A stretch of 18,951 nt of DNA from positions 1 through 18,951 of the forward strand of contig CAZRJP010000017.1 in NCBI GenBank assembly GCA_964600865.1, in the 5' to 3' direction. Both the position numbers and the translations under genes were made by a program. The notes beneath the pieces are model-generated. The model was not told the DNA's origin. It made no database searches and saw nothing but the letters and a program-made list of their open reading frames with translations. Below, in pieces: positions 13,040 through 18,633 of this stretch. This DNA is from WJLC01 sp964600865 (GTDB taxonomy: Archaea > Nanobdellota > Nanobdellia > Pacearchaeales > GW2011-AR1). How positions within the stretch are numbered: the first letter of the stretch is position 1; the number at the start of each line of letters is the position of its first letter.

Positions 13040-13315
13040 ATGGCAGAAGAAAAAACAAAAAAAGAACTAGGTAAACAAATAGGAGAAGTTAGTAACTATT
13101 TTCAAAATGTGAAAGCAGCTGCTATGAAACTGTCAGCTCCATTGAAAAAAGGCGATAAAATAAGAATTGTTGGTGGAGAAGATACAGACTTTGAAATGAC
13201 AGTTAAGAGTATGCAAGTAGATAAAAAAGAAATAGAATCTGCTAAAAAAGGAGATGAAATAGGTTTACTAGTTCCAGAAAAGGTTAGAAAAGGCTATAAA
13301 GTATACAAAGCCTAA
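13040..13315 (+). CDS. EF-Tu/EF1A domain 2-like small protein
   Basis: The 91-residue protein corresponds to a stand-alone beta-barrel like domain 2 of translation elongation factors: IGEVSNYFQNVKAAAMKLSAPLKKGDKIRIVG, then TDFEMTVKSMQVD, AKKGDEIGLLVPEKVRKGYKVYK (each quoted as a landmark along residues 14-90). The family is common in archaea and often annotated as translation elongation factor-like; a GTPase domain is absent. Its specific role is not established from sequence. TTTATATAC at 13011-13019 lies about 26 nt before the ATG, consistent with a leaderless mRNA. The gene stands alone between two tRNA genes. Confidence 0.85.
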   Translation: MAEEKTKKELGKQIGEVSNYFQNVKAAAMKLSAPLKKGDKIRIVGGEDTDFEMTVKSMQVDKKEIESAKKGDEIGLLVPEKVRKGYKVYKA

Positions 13316-13373
13316 AAAAGACAATCTTAAAAATATTTATAAAAGAATTTTTCTTAAATTTGGTAGATAGAAT

Positions 13374-13566
13374 GCCCCTGTAGTATAGAGGCCAAGTACA
13401 CCGCCCTCTCATAAAGAACGGTTTGACAGAATCTTAGTTTTATTAAGAACTCCAAGCCAAAAAAAGAGAGGTGGCTAATGCTCGATGAGAGCCAAGGTCT
13501 AGCATCTCAATGCAGACTTCTCTTTAGAGTAAGGCGGCAACCTGAGTTCAAATCTCAGCAGGGGCG
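13374..13566 (+). tRNA. tRNA-Glu (CTC) with a 120-nt intron
   Basis: Exon 1 (13374-13411) and exon 2 (13532-13566) form a full cloverleaf: acceptor GCCCCTG/CAGGGGC, D-arm GTAT...GTAC, anticodon stem CCGCC/GGCGG, loop CTCTCAA with anticodon CTC (reads GAG, Glu), T-arm CTGAG TTCAAAT CTCAG, discriminator G, no CCA. The intron sits after position 37. The splice motif is a textbook bulge-helix-bulge: outer helix CCGCC/GGCGG, central helix CTCT/AGAG, 3-nt bulges CA^T and TA^A, and inner helix AAAGA/TCTTT. A TTTATAAAA box at 13336-13344 implies a leader of about 8 nt, which would need RNase P. Confidence 0.94.
13412..13531 (+). other. Long structured intron of tRNA-Glu
   Basis: At 120 nt it is much longer than the 27-nt intron of tRNA-Thr here. 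Visible stems are TCTTA/TAAGA (13432-13448), AGCCA/TGGCT (13455-13476), GCTC/GAGC (13480-13492), and GTCT-a-GCAT/ATGC-AGAC (13497-13517, 8 bp with one bulged A). TGGCT 13472-13476 can also pair with a second AGCCA at 13490-13494, so two folds compete. I looked for box C/D and H/ACA guide signatures and found no convincing set (only a weak CGATGAG). Confidence 0.75.
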
Positions 13567-13614
13567 TTTTAGTATTTTAACACATTTAAAATATTTTATT
13601 TAACAAACAATATT

Positions 13615-13788
13615 TTACTTAACAAACTGAGAATTAATAACAATATTTTGCTGTTTACTCCACTCTTCATCTTTATGGGTTTTAATATAATCAACCCAAT
13701 AATCCACAAATGCCATTCTTTCAATAAATCTCTTTTCCTTTTCATCTTTAGCTTGCTTTAACTTTTCAATATCTATTTTAAGTTTCAT
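13615..13788 (-). CDS. Small protein of 57 residues, unknown function
   Basis: An ATG at 13788 opens a 57-codon frame to TAA 13615-13617. The product MKLKIDIEKLKQAKDEKEKR... continues with a patterned FVDYWVDYIKTHKDEEWSKQ and INSQ near the end. The Trp and Tyr spacing and the EEWSKQQ..INSQ motif look like those of small conserved archaeal proteins, and the coding pattern is better than chance for this A+T content. A TATA-like AATTTAAG (13839-13846) predicts a start near 13817, where a 8-codon ATG frame (MQRRTLKK) lies. The gene therefore has either a 28-nt leader with a mini-ORF or a frame disturbed in an A-run. It occupies most of the gap between tRNA-Glu and the DUF5654 gene. Confidence 0.6.
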   Translation of the reverse strand: MKLKIDIEKLKQAKDEKEKRFIERMAFVDYWVDYIKTHKDEEWSKQQNIVINSQFVK

Positions 13789-13820
13789 TTTATTTTTTCA
13801 AAGTTCTTCTCTGCATTTAA

Positions 13821-13840
13821 CTGACTAACTGACTAACTAA
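13821..13840. repeat. 8-bp tandem repeat (2.5 copies) in a promoter
   Basis: CTGACTAA occurs at 13821-13828 and 13829-13836, followed by CTAA. It lies between the TATA-like box (13839-13846, minus direction) and the predicted start of the 57-residue gene. Such a place suits an operator, or a spacer whose length can vary by slippage. Confidence 0.5.
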
Positions 13841-13927
13841 TTTAAGTAATTCAGGCATATTAAGCTTTTCTTTATAATACTAAAAATTATAAAAACATTT
13901 TAAAAAGTTAAAATCTAACAATAATAA

Positions 13928-14176
13928 ATGAAAATAAAAAAATCTGCTAAAAAATTCAATGAAGAACTAAGGAAAAATCTTCACACAGCAATAATAGCTG
14001 CCTTTTCTTTTATAATGGCTCTAACTTGGAGAGATGTAATAACTGAATATGTTACAGAACTTACAACTATATCTCCAATTCAAGGAAAAATAATAAGCGC
14101 AATAGTTGTCACAATTTTCGCAGTTATTGGAATCATAATCATTAGTTCTATTTTTGCTAAGAAAGAAAAGGAATAA
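13928..14176 (+). CDS. DUF5654 family membrane protein
   Basis: The 82-residue protein has a basic N-terminus, a first helix with the family signature IIAAFSFIMALTWRDVITEY (about 22-41), and a second strongly hydrophobic helix IISAIVVTIFAVIGIIIISSIF (about 55-76) split by a short loop, then KKEKE. DUF5654 proteins are small archaeal membrane proteins of unknown role. TTTTAAAAAG at 13899-13908 is about 26 nt before the ATG (leaderless). nth begins 10 bp after its stop, so the two are likely co-transcribed. Confidence 0.8.
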   Translation: MKIKKSAKKFNEELRKNLHTAIIAAFSFIMALTWRDVITEYVTELTTISPIQGKIISAIVVTIFAVIGIIIISSIFAKKEKE

Positions 14177-14186
14177 TTGTTATACA

Positions 14187-14855
14187 ATGAAAAAACCTGA
14201 AAAGATTAAAAAAGTACTAAACATCCTTTACAAAAAATATTCTTCTAGCAAAAAAACAACATTAAACAGAATGAGGGAAAATAAAACTTCAAATTCAAAG
14301 GCATTTAAGATTTTAATTTCCTGCCTTCTCAGTTTAAGGGCAAGAGATGAAAATACAAAGAAAATTTCAAAAGAACTTTTTAAAATTGCCTCTACTCCAA
14401 AGGAAATTGCAAACATGCCAATAAAAAAACTTGAAAAAATAATTTACTCTTCAGGACACTATCATAAAAAAGCTAAAACATTAAAGCATGTTTCAAAAGA
14501 GATAATTAAAAGATTTAATAATAAAGTTCCAAAAACCCGTGAAAAACTCCTTTCAATAAAAGGCATAGGCCCAAAAACAGCAAATATTGTTCTTGCCTTT
14601 GCTTTTGGAGAATGTGTAATACCTGTTGATACTCACTGCCATAGAATACCAAATAGACTAGGATGGATTAAAACAAAAAAGCCTGAAAAAACAGAGAAAG
14701 AACTAAACAAAATAATATCTGAAAACAGAAGATGTGAATTTAATAGTGTTTTTGTCCAATTTGGAAGAGACATATGTAGACCAATATCTCCTTGGTGTAG
14801 TAAATGTCCTGTTAATAAATACTGCTCAAAAATTGGTGTTAAAACAAGTAGATAA
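14187..14855 (+). CDS. nth: Endonuclease III (DNA glycosylase/AP lyase)
   Basis: The 222-residue enzyme removes oxidised pyrimidines and cuts the resulting abasic site in base excision repair. The helix-hairpin-helix with the catalytic Lys is IKGIGPKTANIVL (124-136, Lys130), and the catalytic Asp is in VDTH (Asp148), followed by HRIPNRLGW. The [4Fe-4S] cluster loop is complete: Cys197-x6-Cys204-x2-Cys207-x5-Cys213. I chose ATG 14187, 10 bp after the DUF5654 stop; an in-frame non-ATG start at 14154 would overlap that gene. The last codons (SKIGVKTSR-stop) and the following 18 bp are repeated exactly at 16118-16164. The gene itself is intact. Confidence 0.95.
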   Translation: MKKPEKIKKVLNILYKKYSSSKKTTLNRMRENKTSNSKAFKILISCLLSLRARDENTKKISKELFKIASTPKEIANMPIKKLEKIIYSSGHYHKKAKTLKHVSKEIIKRFNNKVPKTREKLLSIKGIGPKTANIVLAFAFGECVIPVDTHCHRIPNRLGWIKTKKPEKTEKELNKIISENRRCEFNSVFVQFGRDICRPISPWCSKCPVNKYCSKIGVKTSR

Positions 14856-14873
14856 CTAATCAAAATAATTTTC
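14827..14873. repeat. 47-bp direct repeat, copy 1 (3' end of nth)
   Basis: Identical to 16118-16164. It contains the last nine sense codons and stop of nth (14827-14855) and the last codons and stop of the convergent nucleotidyltransferase gene (14856-14873). Weaker similarity continues for about ten bases further. The copies are 1291 bp apart. Confidence 0.95.
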
Positions 14874-15428
14874 CAGAAAATTCTCAAATTTTAGAGTAAT
14901 GTGATCACTTTTGTTTTGTTCTAAAATAAATTCAGAAAATCTTTTTCTTAATGATTTCTCTGATAAATCTTTTACCTTAAAGAAATTAATTAAATCTTCT
15001 AGGTCAGTTCGTCTTGAAGCAATAATTTTAGTAATAGCAAAGGTTAAATCACCCAAACAAAATAAATTTAATTTATTAAAGTGATAAGAAAGTTTTTTAG
15101 ATTTATTCTGATAATCTGGAATTTTATATCCTGGCATATTTCCATCTTTAAATAAATCAATAACAATCCCTTTTTCATATTTTATTTCAGCTACAATTTC
15201 ACTTAAAGCAAGAAAATCTTTTCTCGCAACAACAAAATCCAGATCCCTTGAACTAGGTTTGATATTCTCCAGCATTAATTTTGTTCCGCCTATAGAATAT
15301 AAATTAAATTTTCTTAAAACTCCTAATTCCATTAATTCATTATCCATATATTCTAATGTTCTAAATATATCTTTATTATATAAGTATTCTTTTTGTTGCA
15401 TTTTCAGGCGAATGAATATCTTCATCAT
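14856..15428 (-). CDS. Nucleotidyltransferase-fold protein (DUF6036/AbiEii-like)
   Basis: The 190-residue frame (ATG 15428; ATG 15401 is also plausible) shows a polymerase-beta-like nucleotidyltransferase core: YSIGGTKLMLENIKPSSRDL (44-63) with Asp62 and Asp64 as metal ligands, and a third acid in IVIDLF (Asp91). Further on, FAITKIIASRRTDLEDLINF (130-149) carries the K-x-x-A-x-R-x-x-D-x-x-D signature found in AbiEii-type and related toxins. Such proteins transfer nucleotides to tRNA or protein and often act as toxins. This one overlaps the upstream 169-residue gene by up to 53 bp and forms an operon with it. It converges on nth, and its final codons lie inside the 47-bp repeat. Family placement is from memory. 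Confidence 0.8.
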   Translation of the reverse strand: MMKIFIRLKMQQKEYLYNKDIFRTLEYMDNELMELGVLRKFNLYSIGGTKLMLENIKPSSRDLDFVVARKDFLALSEIVAEIKYEKGIVIDLFKDGNMPGYKIPDYQNKSKKLSYHFNKLNLFCLGDLTFAITKIIASRRTDLEDLINFFKVKDLSEKSLRKRFSEFILEQNKSDHITLKFENFLENYFD

Positions 15429-15885
15429 AAACTCTAAACCAATCTTTCACCTCTCCATCAACAAAACTATCATAAATCTTCCATTTATAATTCAAGTGAT
15501 GAGTAGAATATTTCTCTATTAATTTTTTACTCCAGTTAGGAAATTCTGTACAAAGATGCTCCCAATGTTTATCTTCCTTAAGAGAGTTATATAATTCATT
15601 AGAAAGATTCTTAAGTTTAATTTTTCTTTCAGGCAAACCATTAGGCAATCCATCTAAAATAATATCACAAACATATCCTAATGCATTTTCTTGATTATGC
15701 TCAATAGATGTTCCTGTAAAAGAATTAATATCATAATCAGACATCACCAAATCTAAAATAAAATACTTAATTTCAACAGATTTTCTTGCTTCAATGAACT
15801 CATCTATCAAATCCTTCTCAGAAATGGGCTCTCTTTGATTTAATGCAAAATAATATGGTTTTACTAATTCCATTAAATTTCCCAT
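15376..15885 (-). CDS. Unrecognised protein encoded upstream of the nucleotidyltransferase (possible partner)
   Basis: The 169-residue protein starts at ATG 15885; TTTTAAAA at 15907-15914 lies 26 nt upstream (leaderless), and ATG 15873 is a second option. I do not recognise it. It looks soluble and largely helical, with ELVKPYYFALNQREPISEKD near the N-terminus, several Trp residues (HWEHL, NWSKK, YKWKI, DWFRV) in the second half, and no clear winged helix. In AbiE-type systems the gene upstream of the nucleotidyltransferase is a DNA-binding antitoxin; this one occupies the same place but does not show that fold. The long overlap with the downstream gene implies translational coupling and a shared function. 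Confidence 0.7.
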   Translation of the reverse strand: MGNLMELVKPYYFALNQREPISEKDLIDEFIEARKSVEIKYFILDLVMSDYDINSFTGTSIEHNQENALGYVCDIILDGLPNGLPERKIKLKNLSNELYNSLKEDKHWEHLCTEFPNWSKKLIEKYSTHHLNYKWKIYDSFVDGEVKDWFRVYDEDIHSPENATKRILI

Positions 15886-15959
15886 AAATCTAAATATTTT
15901 ACAACTTTTTAAAATCTCTCATACCCTAATTACTTAAACCATAATAATTCTAACTTAAT

Positions 15960-16116
15960 ATGAATAAAAAAACAAATAACTTACCTCTCAATTGATATCC
16001 TTGTGATCCTTTTAATTATTCTAGGCTCTTCATTAAATAAACTCATAACTGAAAAAGAAAAATTTGCAAAATTTCAGGCAGAAATCAAATTGTTTAAAAT
16101 GCATAGGGATATATAA
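15960..16116 (+). pseudogene. Remnant of a small membrane protein, frameshifted near its N-terminus
   Basis: ATG 15960 starts MNKKTNNLPLN and then meets TGA after 11 codons. The next frame continues without a break as IDILVILLIILGSSLNKLI followed by TEKEKFAKFQAEIKLFKMHRDI and TAA at 16114-16116. Removing one base at about 15990-15993 joins the two into a protein of about 51 residues with one membrane helix and a charged tail. No family is recognised. It lies between the two-gene module and the second nth repeat, so it belongs to the inserted segment. It may alternatively be chance coding. Confidence 0.45.
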
Positions 16117-16117
16117 C

Positions 16118-16164
16118 CAAAAATTGGTGTTAAAACAAGTAGATAACTAATCAAAATAATTTTC
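16118..16164. repeat. 47-bp direct repeat, copy 2 (displaced 3' end of nth)
   Basis: Identical to 14827-14873. Here it is outside any intact gene, in the 373-bp stretch between the 169-residue gene and the eL41-like gene. Besides this repeat and the membrane-protein remnant, that stretch holds only the promoter of the next gene. Confidence 0.95.
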
Positions 16165-16258
16165 TATAAAATTTTGTCTCCATAAACAATTAACATCATC
16201 TAAATATAATTGTTGCTAATCCACAACCTTTAAAAAACTACTTCTTCTAAACTTTAAT

Positions 16259-16378
16259 ATGAAACGTTCAAGTCGTAGATGGAAAAAGAAAGGCCAAATG
16301 CGTTGGAAATGGCAACGTAAAAGAATGAATAAGGAAAAAAGAAAGAGAAAGGCCAAGAAAAAAAGAAAGAAGAAATAG
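16259..16378 (+). CDS. Ribosomal protein eL41-like peptide (39 residues)
   Basis: An ATG at 16259 opens a 39-codon frame whose product is almost entirely Lys, Arg and Trp. From Met14 the sequence MRWKWQRKRMNKEKRKRKAK matches the plan of eL41 (MR-x-KW-x-KKRM followed by a Lys/Arg helix), the smallest ribosomal protein of archaea and eukaryotes, which is usually about 25 residues. TTTAAAAAA at 16230-16238 is about 26 nt before ATG 16259, which supports the longer form with 13 extra residues; initiation at ATG 16298 would give a classical length. It precedes the replication factor C genes, with its own promoter. Confidence 0.62.
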   Translation: MKRSSRRWKKKGQMRWKWQRKRMNKEKRKRKAKKKRKKK

Positions 16379-16451
16379 TTGTAACTAGGAAAAATTATTT
16401 ATACAATTCTAATATCATAATCTTTATAAGCAATATTGATGAATTATTAAT

Positions 16452-17417
16452 ATGGCATCACCCAAAATATGGACTGAAAGATATCGTCCTTCTGATTTTA
16501 ATGAAATTGTGGGTCAAAAGAATATAATTGAAAGAGTAGAATCACTAACAAAAACTCTTAATATACCTCATTTATTATTTGCAGGACCTGCTGGAACAGG
16601 GAAATCTACTTTAGCATTAATTATAGTTAAACAGTTATTTGGAGATGATTGGAAAGAAAACTATTTAGAATTAAATGCTTCAGATGAAAGAGGTATTAGT
16701 ATTGTTAGGGAAAAAGTGAAGAATTTTGCAAGAACAAAATCCTTAGGAAAAGTTCCATTTAAAATAATATTTTTAGATGAGGCAGATGCCCTAACTCCCG
16801 AAGCTCAACAAGCATTAAGAAGAACAATGGAAAATTATTCTGCAACTTGTAGATTTATATTATCTTGTAATTATTCTAGTAAAATAATTGACCCAATCCA
16901 ATCTAGATGTGCTATATTTAGATTTAAACTTTTAGAAAAAAAGGATATAGGTAAAATAATTGATAACATAGCTGAGGGTGAGGACCTTACTGTCTCTGAA
17001 GATGCAAAGGAAGTTCTTTATGAAGGAAGTGAAGGAGATTGTAGAAGAGCAATAAACCTTTTACAATCAACAGCATCTATCTCTCCTTCAATAACTGAAG
17101 ACCTAGTATCCACAGTTATTTCAAATACAAAACCAAAAGACATCAAGGTAGTTTTAGATTATGCATTATCAGGAGATTTTCAAAAGTCAAGAGAAAAATT
17201 ATTAGATGTTATGTTAAAAGAATCTATTTCCGGTCAAGATGTTGTAAAAGCAATTCAAAAAGAAATATGGAACCTTCCTGTAGAACCAGAAATAAAAGTC
17301 AAACTTACAGAAAAAACAGGAGAAATAGAATTTAGAATTATTGAAGGTTCTGATCCATTCATACAATTACAGTCCTTATTAGCAAGTTTTGTTCTTGCTG
17401 GTTTAGGAAAGGAGTAA
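16452..17417 (+). CDS. rfcS: Replication factor C small subunit
   Basis: The 321-residue AAA+ protein is the main subunit of the clamp loader that opens PCNA and places it on primed DNA. Landmarks are WTERYRPSDFNEIVGQ (7-22), Walker A GPAGTGKST (45-53), Walker B FLDEADALT (107-115), sensor 1 FILSCNYSSKI, the SRC arginine-finger motif (151-153) and EGDCRRAINLLQ (sensor 2 region). The C-terminal collar helices follow. Length is normal. TTTATAAG at 16423-16430 lies 26 nt before the ATG (leaderless). The large subunit gene starts 7 bp after its stop, so the clamp-loader subunits are made from one transcript. Confidence 0.96.
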   Translation: MASPKIWTERYRPSDFNEIVGQKNIIERVESLTKTLNIPHLLFAGPAGTGKSTLALIIVKQLFGDDWKENYLELNASDERGISIVREKVKNFARTKSLGKVPFKIIFLDEADALTPEAQQALRRTMENYSATCRFILSCNYSSKIIDPIQSRCAIFRFKLLEKKDIGKIIDNIAEGEDLTVSEDAKEVLYEGSEGDCRRAINLLQSTASISPSITEDLVSTVISNTKPKDIKVVLDYALSGDFQKSREKLLDVMLKESISGQDVVKAIQKEIWNLPVEPEIKVKLTEKTGEIEFRIIEGSDPFIQLQSLLASFVLAGLGKE

Positions 17418-17424
17418 AAAGAGT

Positions 17425-18633
17425 ATGTCTAAAAGAGCATGGGTTGAAAAATATCGACCAGAAAATTTCTCAGAAATAAAAGGACAAAATACGGCAGTAG
17501 ATAAAATAAAAAGATTTGTAGAAGAATTTCACTTGGGAAAAATAACTAAAAGAGGAAAAAAAGCTATGATTCTTTATGGATCTCCTGGAACAGGAAAAAC
17601 TACTCTTGCTCATGTTGTTGCAAAAGAAACAAACTCTGAAATATTTGAATTAAATGCTTCTGATTTTAGGAGTAGAAGGAAATTAGAAAAAAGCCTCAGA
17701 CCTGCAATAGAACAAAAGTCAATAAAAGAAAAAAATAAACTAGTTCTTATAGACGAGGCAGATGGCATATCTAAAATAGATAGGGGAGGATTAAAAGAAC
17801 TTATCTCTTTAATTAAAAAAACAACATATCCAATAATTATTACAGCAAATGAAATATGGAATAGAAAATTAAGCAAACTAAGACAAAAATGTGAGATGGT
17901 TAATGTTAAAGAACTGGATTATAATACTATTAAAAAAGTTTTATTTGATATCTTAAGAAATGAAGAACTATTTATTGATAATGAAATAATTACTAAAATA
18001 GCAATAAAAGCGAAAGGAGACTTGAGAGCAGCAATAAATGATTTACAAACAATTTCAAAATTAAAAGGAGAGCATCTAGATCCAGATAAAATACAATTTG
18101 ATGAAAGAAACAAAAAAGTTGATATATTTAGTGCATTAAAATTAGTTCTTCAAGGGAAACCAAATAAAAAAACACTAAAAATATTTGATTCAGTTTCAAT
18201 GCCAATGGATGATATAATATTATGGGTAGAAAAAAACATCCCAGCAGAGTATTCTGGTAAAGAATTAGCAAAAGCATACGATAGATTAAGCAAGGTAGAT
18301 GTATTCAAAGGACGTATATACAAACAACAATATTGGAGATTTTTAGTTTATGAAAATGCCTTATTAAGCTATGGGATATCCTCTGCTAAAGAAAGTGTAA
18401 AAAGTGGTTTTACAAGTTACAAAAAACCCTCAAGAATACTAAAAATTTGGATGAATAATAGAAGAACCTCAAAAAAGAAATCAATATCTAAAAAATATGC
18501 TAAGTTAGTTCATGTAGGAAAAAAAAGAGCTATGAAGGAATTCCCAGTAATAAAAAATATAATAAAATCAGATTCAGAAATTCAAGAACAATTAAAATTA
18601 GACGGAGATGAATTAGCCTATTTAAATAAATAA
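17425..18633 (+). CDS. rfcL: Replication factor C large subunit, short form
   Basis: The 402-residue AAA+ protein is the single large subunit of the archaeal clamp loader. Landmarks are WVEKYRPENFSEIKGQ (6-21), Walker A GSPGTGKTT (52-60), Walker B LVLIDEAD (106-113), and GDLRAAINDLQ (sensor 2). As is typical of RfcL, there is no SRC motif. The C-terminal collar ends with LKLDGDELAYLNK. Most archaeal RfcL proteins continue from about this point with a charged linker and a PCNA-interacting peptide (Q-x-x-L/I-x-x-F-F), giving roughly 450-500 residues. Neither is present here, so PCNA contact would depend on other surfaces. The reading frame is undisturbed. Confidence 0.94.
   Translation: MSKRAWVEKYRPENFSEIKGQNTAVDKIKRFVEEFHLGKITKRGKKAMILYGSPGTGKTTLAHVVAKETNSEIFELNASDFRSRRKLEKSLRPAIEQKSIKEKNKLVLIDEADGISKIDRGGLKELISLIKKTTYPIIITANEIWNRKLSKLRQKCEMVNVKELDYNTIKKVLFDILRNEELFIDNEIITKIAIKAKGDLRAAINDLQTISKLKGEHLDPDKIQFDERNKKVDIFSALKLVLQGKPNKKTLKIFDSVSMPMDDIILWVEKNIPAEYSGKELAKAYDRLSKVDVFKGRIYKQQYWRFLVYENALLSYGISSAKESVKSGFTSYKKPSRILKIWMNNRRTSKKKSISKKYAKLVHVGKKRAMKEFPVIKNIIKSDSEIQEQLKLDGDELAYLNK

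Noticed and set aside
13412..13531. Box C/D guide RNA in the tRNA-Glu intron
   Set aside because: Only a weak C-like CGATGAG is present and no matching D box (CTGA) at a suitable distance.
15259..15522. Plus-strand open frame of 87 residues across the nucleotidyltransferase module
   Set aside because: It is antisense to both overlapping minus-strand genes and has no recognisable features.
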